From: Luteimonas sp.
GTDB lineage: Bacteria > Pseudomonadota > Gammaproteobacteria > Xanthomonadales > Xanthomonadaceae
DNA: 34,885 bases
Assembly: GCA_014380115.1 (NCBI GenBank)
Contig: JACMKK010000061.1
Location: forward strand, 1-34,885
Reading direction: 5' to 3'
The notes under the pieces were generated by a model that was given only the letters and a program-made list of their open reading frames with translations, was not told the origin of the DNA and ran no database searches. The stretch's first letter is position 1. Each line of letters begins with the position of its first letter. A program made the position numbers and the translations under genes. Below, one piece after another: positions 1 to 9,391 of the stretch.

Positions 1-851
1 CGCTGCGGCAACTCGAGGAAAGTGCGCGCGAACTGCTGCATGCCGATCAGTGCCAGGCAGATCGACAACGGCACCGACTTGTCGGCCAGCCATGGCGAAT
101 TGGGCCACAGGTACTCGAAACCGAAGCCATTGAGCGTGAACAGCACCAGCCCGAACGCGGTGATGTGGAACAAGTACCAGAAATAGCTGGCGTCGCGCAG
201 TGTCAGCCACAGCACCAGATTGTAGAAGAACAGCGCCAGCAGGATGCCGTAATAGATGCCGATGAACAGCTGCGCATCGCGCGACAGCTCGGCGAAGGCG
301 ATCGGCGTGTAGAGATCGAGCGGCACCTGCATCGAACTCTGGCTCTGCACCCGCACCAGCAGTTCTACCGGCTGGCCGGTCGGAAGGGCCAGCAGGAAAT
401 TGGGATGGCGGTAGCGGATGCTGCGCGAGGCGAACGGCAGGCTGTCGCCACTCGCCTGGTGCAGCACGCGTCCATCGGGATATTTGAGGTACACGTCGAG
501 GCGATCGCTCAGCGCATAGCGCTGCACCAGCAGCCAGCGCTGCTCGGTCGGATTGTGGTTGACCAGACTGGCATGGAACCAGTACGCGCCGGGCTGGAAA
601 CCGAACGCGGTGCTGCCAGAGGGCAGGGGCTTGAAGGCGCCGCGATCGACCTGGGCCAAGGCCGAGACGATGTCGTCGGCGCCGGCTTGATCGTGGTGGT
701 AGCTCGTGTAGTCCGTGAGCGAGGCCTGCGACATGCCGCGGCCCAGTTCGAGCACGGGCTGCTGCGGCGCGGCGCGTGCCTGCGCGAACGCAGCCAGGCA
801 GAGCAGCACGATGCCCAACCAAACCCGCCCGTGTCCGCTGCGTCGAATCAT
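1..851 (-). CDS. 7TMR-DISM domain signalling protein (N-terminal part; truncated at window edge)
   Basis: Not in the ORF track because it is open at the edge. Minus-strand reading from the ATG at 851 gives MIRRSGHGRVWLGIVLLCLAAFAQA..., then ...GAYWFHASLVNHNPTEQRWLLVQRYALSDRLDVYLKYPDGRV..., then TM-like ...FIGIYYGILLALFFYNLVLWLTLRDASYFWYLFHITAFGLVLFTLNGFGFEYLW; typical of 7TMR-DISMED2 + 7TMR-DISM_7TM. Confidence 0.8.
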   Translation of the reverse strand, partial: MIRRSGHGRVWLGIVLLCLAAFAQARAAPQQPVLELGRGMSQASLTDYTSYHHDQAGADDIVSALAQVDRGAFKPLPSGSTAFGFQPGAYWFHASLVNHNPTEQRWLLVQRYALSDRLDVYLKYPDGRVLHQASGDSLPFASRSIRYRHPNFLLALPTGQPVELLVRVQSQSSMQVPLDLYTPIAFAELSRDAQLFIGIYYGILLALFFYNLVLWLTLRDASYFWYLFHITAFGLVLFTLNGFGFEYLWPNSPWLADKSVPLSICLALIGMQQFARTFLELPQ

Positions 852-1027
852 CGCCCCATCCTTCCCTGGCCGGCATGCACCGCCCAGTGTCGTGGGGTCC
901 AGTCTACTTCAGCAGCCAAGGCGACGACGCCGGTAAGCGGTGATACGGATGCTATTTTGCATACCTGCCGACAACGGCCGGACCGAGAATTTCCGGCCGT
1001 CGTTCCATCGCTGCATCGAGGGATTGC

Positions 1028-2629
1028 ATGATCCGGCCCATCGCCTGCCTGTTATTGCTGCTGGTCTCGAGCGTCGGCCCGGCCGCGGCAGCGGCGGACA
1101 CGATCGGCGGTCGCGTGTTCTCCGACAACGACGGCGACGGCATGTTCGACGCTGGCGAGTCCGGAATCGCCGATGTCGCGGTCTCGAACGGCCGCGTCGT
1201 GACGCGTACCGATGTCGGAGGCGCTTACCGCCTGTCCGTGCAGCGCGGCCAGACGGTGTTCATCGTCAAGCCCGCGGGATGGCGCGCAGCCAATGACGGC
1301 GATCGCCTGCCCATGTTCTGGCGGCAGCAACCGCTGGCGCTTCCGTCGGCGCTCAAGTACGGCGGACTGCCGCACGGGGCAGCGGCGACACGGTTCGATT
1401 TTCCGCTGCAACGCGAGCCACTGCGCGAAGGCGATCTCGACGTGCTGCTCTTCGGCGACCCGCAACCGAAATCGATGACCGATGTCGGCTACTACGATCG
1501 CGACATCGTCACGCCGCTGCTCGGTCGGCATGCGGCCCGGCTCGGTATCAGCCTCGGCGACATCGTCCATGACGATCTCTCTCTGTACCCTGCGATCAAC
1601 GCCTCGACCGCGAAGCTCGGCATCCCGTGGCTGCACGTTGCCGGCAACCACGACCTCGATTTCGACGCAGCGCGGGACGAGGACTCGCTCTCCACGTTCC
1701 GCCGTCGCTTCGGTCCCGATAGCTTCGCCTGGGAAGAAGCGCGCGCGGTGTTCGTGGTGCTCGACGATGTCGTCTACCGGCCCGGCGACAAGCCGGCCTA
1801 CGTCGGCGGCTTCCGCGACGACCAGTTCGCGTTCCTCGAAGCCTATCTATCGACCGTGCCGAAGGATCGGCTGCTGGTGCTGGCGATGCATATCCCGCTG
1901 TTCGAGGCGACGCCCGGCCGGGACACGTTTCGCGACGCCGATCGCGTGCGGCTGTTCGCGTTGCTGCAGGACTTCCCGCACGTGCTGGTGCTGAGCGCGC
2001 ACAGCCACACGCAGCGACACTGGTTCCACGATGCCGGGTCGGGCTGGCACGGCGCCCATCCGCTGCACGAATACAACGTCGGCGCGGCCTGCGGCGCGTT
2101 CTGGTCGGGCGTGCAGGATGCGGCCGGCATTCCCGACAGCACGATGGCCGACGGCACGCCCAATGGCTACGCGACGTTGCGCGTTGCAGCTGAGGGCAAA
2201 TACGCACTTGCCTGGCATCCGGCGCGCGACGCGCGCGACACGCGGATCGGATTGCATGCGCCGAAGGTGCTGCGACGCGGCGCCTGGCCGGGTTGGGCGG
2301 TGTACGCCAATGTCTACATGGGTCGCGACGACACGCGCGTCGAATACCGGATCGACAACGGCGACTGGATGCCGATGAGCCACGTCGCGCAGCCCGACCC
2401 GCGCCTGGTCATCGAGAACATGAACGATGACCTCGCCGAAGCGCTGCGCGGCTACGACCGGTCGCCCGAGGCCGAACCTTCGCCGCATCTGTGGCGCGGC
2501 GCGCTGCCGACCGACGGCGCCATCGGCGAACACCGCATAGAGGTGCGCGCCTTCGATGTCTGGCAGGGCGAGGTGCGCGCGCGGACGCAATACCGACTCG
2601 GCGCCGCGGAGCCAGGTCATGGCCACTGA
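1028..2629 (+). CDS. Calcineurin-like metallophosphoesterase with N-terminal Ca-binding/SdrD-B-like segment, probably exported
   Basis: Signal peptide MIRPIACLLLLLVSSVGPAAAA; DNDGDGMFDAGE motif; metallophosphatase motifs GDPQPK, GDIVHD, GNHD, MHIPL, SAHSHTQRHW. Confidence 0.85.
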   Translation: MIRPIACLLLLLVSSVGPAAAAADTIGGRVFSDNDGDGMFDAGESGIADVAVSNGRVVTRTDVGGAYRLSVQRGQTVFIVKPAGWRAANDGDRLPMFWRQQPLALPSALKYGGLPHGAAATRFDFPLQREPLREGDLDVLLFGDPQPKSMTDVGYYDRDIVTPLLGRHAARLGISLGDIVHDDLSLYPAINASTAKLGIPWLHVAGNHDLDFDAARDEDSLSTFRRRFGPDSFAWEEARAVFVVLDDVVYRPGDKPAYVGGFRDDQFAFLEAYLSTVPKDRLLVLAMHIPLFEATPGRDTFRDADRVRLFALLQDFPHVLVLSAHSHTQRHWFHDAGSGWHGAHPLHEYNVGAACGAFWSGVQDAAGIPDSTMADGTPNGYATLRVAAEGKYALAWHPARDARDTRIGLHAPKVLRRGAWPGWAVYANVYMGRDDTRVEYRIDNGDWMPMSHVAQPDPRLVIENMNDDLAEALRGYDRSPEAEPSPHLWRGALPTDGAIGEHRIEVRAFDVWQGEVRARTQYRLGAAEPGHGH

Positions 2630-3203
2630 ACTGCCGACCGACCTGCCGATCAGGCATTTCCGCAATGCAGCTGCATGGGCGAAGTGGTTGCTTGCCCATC
2701 CCGCTGAGAAGGGGTTGTGGCTGAAGATCGCCAAGAAGGACAGCGGCGTGGCTTCGGTCAGCTACCTCGAAGCCCTGGATGTCGCGCTGTGCCATGGCTG
2801 GATCGACGGCCTGAAGCGCAGTTGCGACGAGCAGTTCTTCCTGCAGCGTTTCACACCGCGCCGCCCGAAGAGCCTGTGGTCGAAGATCAATATCGGCAAG
2901 GTCGAGGCGTTGATCGCCGGCGGCCGCATGGGGCTTGTCGGCCTGCGTGAAGTGGAAGCTGCCAAGGCCGACGGACGCTGGGACGCGGCCTACGACTCGG
3001 CCAGCCGCATCACCGTGCCCGATGATTTGGCTGCGGCTTTGAAGAAGAACCGCAGGGCAGCCGCCTTCTTCGAGAAGCTCGACAAGACCAACCGCTACTC
3101 GGTGTTGTGGCGCGTGCAGACCGCGAAGAAACCGGAAACGCGCGCGGCGCGCATCGCGACGCTGGTGGCGATGCTGGCGAAGGGCGAGAAGATCCACGCC
3201 TGA
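2619..3203 (+). CDS. YdeI/OmpD-associated family protein
   Basis: Likely start MATELPTDLPIRHF at 2619, overlapping the upstream stop; ...GLWLKIAKKDSGVASVSYLEALDVALCHGWIDGLKRSCDEQFFLQRFTPRRPKSLWSKIN is the family signature. Confidence 0.85.
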   Translation: MATELPTDLPIRHFRNAAAWAKWLLAHPAEKGLWLKIAKKDSGVASVSYLEALDVALCHGWIDGLKRSCDEQFFLQRFTPRRPKSLWSKINIGKVEALIAGGRMGLVGLREVEAAKADGRWDAAYDSASRITVPDDLAAALKKNRRAAAFFEKLDKTNRYSVLWRVQTAKKPETRAARIATLVAMLAKGEKIHA

Positions 3204-3244
3204 GGTTCACGCGACGGGATTGCGCGCGCGGAGCGACGAACCGA

Positions 3245-4135
3245 TCAGGGTGCCGCGGCTTCGGATGCCTTGTCGGCATAGGGATACGGCACGGCAGCCC
3301 CCGGCGTGAAGCCCGCCTGCCATTGCCGCAGGCGCGCAGCGATATGTGCGCCGATGTCGATCTGCGGTTGCGATGGAGGGAAGTCTTCTGCCTTCTCGCG
3401 TTCGGCGATGCGCAACCTCGCGCTTTCGAAGGCCGCAATGAAATCCGTGGTGTGGTTGAGGCTGTCCACCATCCAGGCGCGCCCGAAGTAGGTCGCTGCG
3501 GAATCCGAGCCGCAGCCGAAAGACGGGCGGTTTTTGCGCGCGGCGGCCAGGATCAGGGTGTCGGGCGAACGCAATTTCGGGATGAAGCCGCCGGAATAGC
3601 AGGCCGACACCACCACCACGCGATTGCGAATCCCGGAGGCATCGAGCGCGGCACGCAACTGGCGCGGCGTGATCGTGGCCTCGAAGACGGGCGGCAACTG
3701 CAGGTACAGGCGATGATCCGGCGTGCCGTGCGTGGTCAGGAACAGCAGCAGCACGTCCTCGTCGCGATCCATGACCTTGCCGACGCCCGCGAGCGCCTGT
3801 CGCAGGTTGTCGAGCGTCGCCAACGGCCGCGGTGTCCTGAAGCTGTCGACATGGTTGACCAGCGAGACGATACGACCCTTCGCGGCGAAGCGCCGCGTCA
3901 TCAGCGTTTCGAGGTAATCGACCTCGTTGCGAAACACGTCCTCGGCGCCGTCGCCAGCGAAGCCGACCACGTACAGGTCGGTGTGGCCCGGCTGCTGCGG
4001 AGCGAGCGCGGCGAACGTGGCATCGAGCAGGCGCTGGTCGCGTTCGCGCAGCGATTCAGCGCCGTCCTGCGCAGCCGAGGGCAGCGCGCACACGAACAGC
4101 AACAGGAGTGCCGCAATGACCGCGCGTCGCAGCAT
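3245..4135 (-). CDS. C13 family (legumain/caspase-like) peptidase, probably exported
   Basis: Signal peptide [22 protein letters not shown]; His/Cys dyad context LLLFLTTHGTPDHRLYL and VVVVSACYSGGFIPKL. Confidence 0.8.
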   Translation of the reverse strand: MLRRAVIAALLLLFVCALPSAAQDGAESLRERDQRLLDATFAALAPQQPGHTDLYVVGFAGDGAEDVFRNEVDYLETLMTRRFAAKGRIVSLVNHVDSFRTPRPLATLDNLRQALAGVGKVMDRDEDVLLLFLTTHGTPDHRLYLQLPPVFEATITPRQLRAALDASGIRNRVVVVSACYSGGFIPKLRSPDTLILAAARKNRPSFGCGSDSAATYFGRAWMVDSLNHTTDFIAAFESARLRIAEREKAEDFPPSQPQIDIGAHIAARLRQWQAGFTPGAAVPYPYADKASEAAAP

Positions 4136-4836
4136 CAGGATGCGGTCGGCTCGATATCGGAGAAGTGTTCGACGCGTCGGTGGCCATGCGTGGCCTCGCC
4201 AATGCGCGGCTCGGGATAGTCTTCGCGGCGATCGATCAGGATCGTGCGCAGCCCGGCATCGCGCGCGGCATCGAGTTCCTCGACGACATCGGACAGGAAT
4301 ACGATTTCTCCGGGCGCGTGTCCCAGCGCATCGGCGATGCGGCGGTAGCTGTCGGCTTCACGCTTGTGGCCGATCTCGGTATCGAAGAAGGCATCGAACA
4401 GCGGCATCAGGTCGCCCGCGTCGGAATGGCCGAAGAGCAGCCTCTGCGCGGCGACCGAACCCGAAGAAAACACCGCGAGTGCATGTCCGGCCTGATGCCA
4501 GCGCGGCAGCGCCTGTGCCGCGTCGGGATACATGTGGGCGGTGAAATCGGCGCTGCGATAGCCGGCGTCCCAGATCATGCCCTGCAGGGCCTTCAGCGCG
4601 GTGTGCTTGCGGTCCTGGTCGATCCAGCCCTGCAGCATTTCGACGATGACGTCATCGCTGCAGATGCCGCCGTTCTCGGCGGCCACGGTATCGAGCCACT
4701 TGCGCACTTCCGGCTCCTTGCCGCGGGCGCGCACGAATGCCGGCAGCGCGCTTCGAGCATACGGAAACAGCACGTCCTTGACGAAGGAGATGCTGCTGGT
4801 GGTGCCTTCGATGTCGGTGAGGATCAGGGGTTTCAT
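4135..4836 (-). CDS. mtnC: Acireductone synthase (enolase-phosphatase E1)
   Basis: [28 protein letters not shown]..., HAD motif DIEGTT and [30 protein letters not shown]; alternative in-frame start at 4869. Confidence 0.9.
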   Translation of the reverse strand: MKPLILTDIEGTTSSISFVKDVLFPYARSALPAFVRARGKEPEVRKWLDTVAAENGGICSDDVIVEMLQGWIDQDRKHTALKALQGMIWDAGYRSADFTAHMYPDAAQALPRWHQAGHALAVFSSGSVAAQRLLFGHSDAGDLMPLFDAFFDTEIGHKREADSYRRIADALGHAPGEIVFLSDVVEELDAARDAGLRTILIDRREDYPEPRIGEATHGHRRVEHFSDIEPTAS

Positions 4837-4918
4837 GCTTTGCTCGTTTTCCAACGCTTGGCTCGTCATCTGGCCTGTGTATCGCCGCTGCGAAGGTGAG
4901 GCCTGTGCGTGTGCCTTT

Positions 4919-4966
4919 AGCTCCCTCCCCTGCGACGGCAGGGGAGGGCTGGGGAGGGGTTTCTTC
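4919..4966. repeat. Short interspersed GC-rich palindromic repeat
   Basis: ctccctcccctgcgacggcaggggagggctggggaggggttt: stem cctcccctgc/gcaggggagg followed by a G/T-rich tail, in the mtnD-mtnC spacer. Confidence 0.5.
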
Positions 4967-5019
4967 AGATCGCCTGGTTGTTAGCCGGAAGAAAACGCTT
5001 CACGCTGTGAGCGTAGAGA

Positions 5020-5577
5020 TCACCTTGCCTGTCCCTTCTCGTAGCGCGGGAACTTCTGCGCGATGTCGGTGCCCGTGAAATGCCCGACCCAGCCATCCGG
5101 CTCGGTGAAGAAGCGGATCGCGACGAAGTCAGGCTCCGGTCCCATGTCGAACCAGTGCGTGGTGCCGTCCGGCACGCCGATCAGGTCGTTTTTCACGCAT
5201 TCGATCTCGTAGACCTTATGGTCGACGTGCAACGTGAACAACCCCGAGCCCGCCACGAAAAAGCGCACCTCATCTTCCTTGTGGAAGTGCTCGTCGAGGA
5301 ACTTCTTGCGCATGTCCTCGCGGTTGGGATTGTCCGGGGCGATGCTGACCACGTCGACGGTCTTGAACCCGCGCTCGGCGCTGATGCGGTCGATGTCGGC
5401 GCGGTAGGCGGCCATCACGGACTCCGGCGTCGCGCCGGCCGCGATCGGCTGGGTCGCCTGCCATTGCTCGAAGGTGACGCCGATCCTGGCGAGCTCGCGC
5501 GCCATCTCGGCGTGGTCGCTGGTCGTCAGCAAGGCCGCATCGGGCGCGGCGTCCTCGAAAATCCGTAAACGACTCAT
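5020..5577 (-). CDS. mtnD: Acireductone dioxygenase (ARD), cupin
   Basis: [25 protein letters not shown]...; metal site [25 protein letters not shown]; ends [21 protein letters not shown]. Start at 5577 (ATGA overlap with mtnB stop) preferred to the longer ORF. Confidence 0.92.
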   Translation of the reverse strand: MSRLRIFEDAAPDAALLTTSDHAEMARELARIGVTFEQWQATQPIAAGATPESVMAAYRADIDRISAERGFKTVDVVSIAPDNPNREDMRKKFLDEHFHKEDEVRFFVAGSGLFTLHVDHKVYEIECVKNDLIGVPDGTTHWFDMGPEPDFVAIRFFTEPDGWVGHFTGTDIAQKFPRYEKGQAR

Positions 5578-6209
5578 CGCAGCTTCCTCAACTCCAGTTC
5601 GCAACCCAGCAGGAACTCGAACGCCTCCAGGTGCCTGCGCGCCTCGGCCATGTCGCGGCCCCAGGCGTACAGGCCGTGCCCATCGATCAGGTAGCCCCAC
5701 ATGCAGCCACGATCGAGCAGGGCGTCGACCTGGGCGGCGAGCGTGTGCATGTCCTGGGTGTTGGGCAGCACCGGCAGGTCGAGTTCGGTCTCATGCGTGG
5801 TGTTGCCGACGAAGGCTTTCAAGAGCTCATAGCCTTCGAGGTGGACATGGCCGGCGCCGGCGTACAGGCGCGAGGCCACGGTCTGCACCTGCGAGTGCGT
5901 ATGCAGGACGCAGCCGATCTCGGTGAAGCGCCGGTAGAGCTGGGTATGCAGCAGCGTCTCGGCCGACGGGCGATGATCGCTGCCGACCGCTTGGCCGTCG
6001 AAGTCCACGACCATGATGTCGGTCTCGGTCAGCCGGCCCTTGTCGCGCCCGGAGACGGTGATCGCGGCGTGGCGATCATCGAGGCGGCGCGAGAAATTGC
6101 TGCTGGTGGCAGGCGTCCAGCCGAGCTGCGACAGCTCGCGCACGTTGACGATGATCTCGCCGGCGAGTTCGCGCAGGCGCTGGCGGTCGTAGGGCAGGGC
6201 GGCGTTCAT
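5574..6209 (-). CDS. mtnB: Methylthioribulose-1-phosphate dehydratase
   Basis: Class II aldolase-like: [70 protein letters not shown]. Confidence 0.92.
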   Translation of the reverse strand: MNAALPYDRQRLRELAGEIIVNVRELSQLGWTPATSSNFSRRLDDRHAAITVSGRDKGRLTETDIMVVDFDGQAVGSDHRPSAETLLHTQLYRRFTEIGCVLHTHSQVQTVASRLYAGAGHVHLEGYELLKAFVGNTTHETELDLPVLPNTQDMHTLAAQVDALLDRGCMWGYLIDGHGLYAWGRDMAEARRHLEAFEFLLGCELELRKLR

Positions 6210-6265
6210 GCCGGCAGTTTAGCGAAACGGCGTGGAAAGCCGGCGTCAATCCTGCATCTGCAAGA

Positions 6266-6293
6266 AAAACGGCGCGGTTGCCCGCGCCGTTTT
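6266..6293 (-). terminator. Rho-independent terminator downstream of the permease gene
   Basis: aaaacggcgcgg-ttgc-ccgcgccgtttt: perfect stem with flanking A/T tracts, 22 bp past the permease stop. Confidence 0.75.
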
Positions 6294-6314
6294 ACTTCGC
6301 CGAGTGTCGGTCGC

Positions 6315-7859
6315 TCAGGGACCGAGATCAGGCCCTTCATGGAACGGTGGCGCCGGCTCGAGCGTCGGGCCGCCGTGCGGTGGCGAGCGGCCGGGCGCCA
6401 GGTCGCTGTGCCGGTAGCCGTACAGCGCATAGACGACCATGCCGATGACAGCCCAGCCGACGAACAGGCTCAAGGTGTACAGCGACAGGTTGAAGAACAG
6501 CAGCAGGCAGCCGAGGATCGCCAACGGGCACACCAGCCACACCATCGGCGTGCGGAATGGACGCGGGCGATCCGGTTGCTTCTTGCGCAGGATCATCACC
6601 GCGATCGACACCATCACGAAGGCGAACAGCGTGCCGGAATTGGAGATGTCGGCGAGCACGCCCACCGGGAACCATGCCGCAAACGCCGCCACGAAGATGC
6701 CGGTGATGATCGTCACCACGTAGGGCGTGTGGAAGCGGGTGTGCACCTTGGAGAGCACGGTCGGCAGCAGTCCGTCGCGCGACATCGTGAAGAAGATGCG
6801 GGTCTGGCCGAAGATCATCATCAGGATGACCGAAGGCAGCGCGAGCGCGGCCGCCAGGCCGATCATGTTGCCCCAGGTGGCGAAGCCGAGCATGCGCAAC
6901 ACGTGCGCCAGCGGTTCCTTGCTGCAGACCAGCGCTTCACTGCCCTTGCAGGCAGCGGCAAGTTCCGGGCTACCCGGATGCAGCGCCATGCCGTTGGCAT
7001 CGAGCATCGGTTGCGAGCCGATCGAGCCGACTGCGCCGTAGCCCACCAGCAGATAGAACACGGTGCACACGGCGAGCGAGGCGATCAGGCCGATGGGGAT
7101 GTTGCGGTTCGGATTCTTGGTTTCTTCGGCCGCGGTCGAGACCGCATCGAAGCCGACATAGGCGAAGAAGATCGAGGCCGCCGCGCCGAGTACGCCGATG
7201 CCGCCAAGCGGACTGCCCCAGCCCGTCGGGAAGAACGGCTTGAAGTTCGGATCCTGGGCCGCGGGAACGGCGATGATGATGAAGGCCGTCAGCGCCGCCA
7301 CCTTGATCAGCACCAGCACGGCATTGACCTTGGCGGACTTGGACGTGCCGATCACCAGCAGAACGGTCACCACCAGCGCGATCAGGCAAGCCAGTAGGTT
7401 GAACGTGCCACCGTCCATCGGGCCGGTGCGGAGGTATTCGGGCAGGGGATAGCCGACGCTGATCAACAGCCCGTTCATGTATCCCGACCAGCCCACCGAC
7501 ACGGCGCAAGCGGCCACTGCGTACTCCAGCACCAGTGCCCAGCCAACGGCCCAGGCCAGGCCTTCGCCGAGCACGCCGTAGGTGTAGGTATAGGCGGAGC
7601 CGGAGACCGGCAGCATCGAGGCGAGTTCGGCGTAGGCGAGGGCCGCCAGCGCGCAGACGAGGGCGGCGATCACGAACGCGACCATCATGGCCGGACCGGC
7701 TTTCTGTCCGGCTTCGGCCGTGAGCACGAAGATGCCGGTGCCGATGATGGCGCCGATGCCGAGCATGGTCAGCTGGAAGGCGCCGAGTTGCCGCTTCAGG
7801 GATTTCCTGCTGGCGGTTTCAAGGATCTGGTCGAGCGGTTTCACGCGCCAAAAGAGCAT
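6315..7859 (-). CDS. APC-superfamily amino acid permease
   Basis: KRQLGAFQLTMLGIGAIIGTGIFVLTAEAGQKAGPAMMVAFVIAALVCALAALAYAELASMLPVSGSAYTYTY; about 12 hydrophobic segments; ends in a hydrophilic Pro/Gly tail. Confidence 0.92.
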   Translation of the reverse strand: MLFWRVKPLDQILETASRKSLKRQLGAFQLTMLGIGAIIGTGIFVLTAEAGQKAGPAMMVAFVIAALVCALAALAYAELASMLPVSGSAYTYTYGVLGEGLAWAVGWALVLEYAVAACAVSVGWSGYMNGLLISVGYPLPEYLRTGPMDGGTFNLLACLIALVVTVLLVIGTSKSAKVNAVLVLIKVAALTAFIIIAVPAAQDPNFKPFFPTGWGSPLGGIGVLGAAASIFFAYVGFDAVSTAAEETKNPNRNIPIGLIASLAVCTVFYLLVGYGAVGSIGSQPMLDANGMALHPGSPELAAACKGSEALVCSKEPLAHVLRMLGFATWGNMIGLAAALALPSVILMMIFGQTRIFFTMSRDGLLPTVLSKVHTRFHTPYVVTIITGIFVAAFAAWFPVGVLADISNSGTLFAFVMVSIAVMILRKKQPDRPRPFRTPMVWLVCPLAILGCLLLFFNLSLYTLSLFVGWAVIGMVVYALYGYRHSDLAPGRSPPHGGPTLEPAPPFHEGPDLGP

Positions 7860-8024
7860 TCAGTTCTCCCCAAGGACAAGGCGGGCATCGGATCAGGCTG
7901 GCGGTGGCCTGCCAGGAACCCCGCGACCTTAACCGTCACGTCACACGCGCACAAGCGCCGGGCTTGCCCTGAACGGCGATAATTCCGGTCCGGCAAATCG
8001 ATCCGGCGGATGCGGCGGCGCAAC

Positions 8025-8585
8025 ATGGACTCACGATCACCTGAAGAGATGCCGATTCCCGCATCGTTCGACGACTACCGCGCGCGCTGGCCGGACGAAG
8101 CCGATGTCGTGGCGCATTTCGCCGCGCTGCTCGTCGACGACCAGGACCCTTATCTGCGCGAACGGCTCGCCGGCCATTTCACCGCTTCGGCATGGCTGGT
8201 CGACCGGACTGGCCAGCGCGTGTTGCTGACGCACCATCGCAAGCTCGGCCTGTGGCTGCAGCTCGGCGGCCATGCCGATGGCGATCGCGATCTTGCGCGC
8301 GCGGCGCTGAAGGAAGCGGAGGAGGAATCGGGCCTTGCCGGCTTGTCCGTGGACCGGGGCATCTTCGACATGGATCGCCACTGGATTCCGGAGCACAAGG
8401 GCGTACCGGCGCACTGGCATTACGACGTGCGCTTCGTGGTCCATGCCGGCGAGCACGAGGACTTCGTCGTCAGCGACGAGTCGCATGCGCTGGCGTGGCG
8501 CGAGATTGCAGCGCTGGTCGAAGATGCCGACGCCGATCCCTCGTTGCGGCGGATGGCGCGGAAGTGGCTGGCGCGAAGCGTCTAG
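8025..8585 (+). CDS. NUDIX hydrolase
   Basis: Nudix box-like GGHADGDRDLARAALKEAEEESGL with downstream HYDVRFVVHA; start could be 8010 or 8025. Confidence 0.85.
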   Translation: MDSRSPEEMPIPASFDDYRARWPDEADVVAHFAALLVDDQDPYLRERLAGHFTASAWLVDRTGQRVLLTHHRKLGLWLQLGGHADGDRDLARAALKEAEEESGLAGLSVDRGIFDMDRHWIPEHKGVPAHWHYDVRFVVHAGEHEDFVVSDESHALAWREIAALVEDADADPSLRRMARKWLARSV

Positions 8586-8607
8586 TGATCACCCCGCAGC
8601 CCATAAG

Positions 8608-8709
8608 CCGTCATTCCCGCGAAGGCGGGAACCCAGTGTCTTTGGCTGCTTCGATGGATAAGCAAGACTCAGCAAAGTCGCTGGGTTCCCGCCTTCGCGG
8701 GAATGACGG
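8608..8709. repeat. REP/BIME-like inverted repeat pair
   Basis: Left arm ccgtcattcccgcgaaggcgggaacccag (8608-8636) and right arm ctgggttcccgccttcgcgggaatgacgg (8681-8709) are perfect reverse complements (29/29). Each arm also contains an internal cccgc-gaag-gcggg hairpin. Confidence 0.9.
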
Positions 8710-8715
8710 TATGGA

Positions 8716-9282
8716 TTAGTCTGCTCGTCCCGCGAACTCGCCGGTCACGGTATTCACCCACACGCGCTCGCCGGTGGTGATGTATTCCGGCACCTGGATC
8801 TCGATGCCGGTGTTGAGCCTGGCCGGCTTCGGACGCTTGGTCGCGGTACCGCCCTTGAGTTCCGGCGGCGTCTCGATCACTTCCAGGATCACGCTTTGCG
8901 GCAGTTGCAGCGCGACGGGCAGGTCGTCGATGACCTGCACGTAGCAGCCGCTCAAGCCGTCGCAGACGTAGCCGCCTGCATCGCCGACGACATCGGCATC
9001 GAGCGTGTACGGCGTGTAGTCCTCGTCGTCCATGAACACGAAGGCGTCGCCGTCCTTGTACGAAAACGTCGCCTGGCGGCGGCTGAGTTCCACTTCCTTG
9101 AGGTCGTCGTCGCCGCCGAGGCTGAGGTCGAACTTGTTTCCGCCGGGCACGCTGTACATCGTGAAGCGGAACTTGACGTTGCCGCCGCGGCCCTGCGGCG
9201 AGCTGCGCTCGATGTCGCGCACCTGGTACACCGTGCCGTTGTGTTCGACGACGTTGCCTTTCTTGATGTCGTAGGCTTTCAT
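8716..9282 (-). CDS. yeiP: Elongation factor P-like protein (EfpL/YeiP)
   Basis: [40 protein letters not shown]...[34 protein letters not shown]...[21 protein letters not shown], YeiP-type with Arg at the loop tip rather than the EF-P Lys. Confidence 0.9.
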   Translation of the reverse strand: MKAYDIKKGNVVEHNGTVYQVRDIERSSPQGRGGNVKFRFTMYSVPGGNKFDLSLGGDDDLKEVELSRRQATFSYKDGDAFVFMDDEDYTPYTLDADVVGDAGGYVCDGLSGCYVQVIDDLPVALQLPQSVILEVIETPPELKGGTATKRPKPARLNTGIEIQVPEYITTGERVWVNTVTGEFAGRAD

Positions 9283-9297
9283 TCAAATGATTCCGAG

Positions 9298-9384
9298 AGT
9301 GTCATCGCGAGCGCAGCGAGGAATCTGGCTCGGTAGGATGGTGAAAACAGGTCCCGCGCTACGCTCGGGACGACAAGTGGCTGG
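9298..9384. repeat. Intergenic REP-like/degenerate palindromic sequence
   Basis: tgtcatcgcgagcgcagcgaggaatctgg ... gtcccgcgctacgctcgggacgac; resembles common proteobacterial interspersed repeats; only one copy of each half is seen here. Confidence 0.4.
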
Positions 9385-9391
9385 CCGGCCT

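Noticed and set aside
5631-7397. 588-aa plus-strand ORF
   Set aside because: Antisense to mtnB and the amino-acid permease; its sequence is the Gln/Asp/His-rich shadow-frame type seen opposite GC-rich genes and has no recognisable domain.
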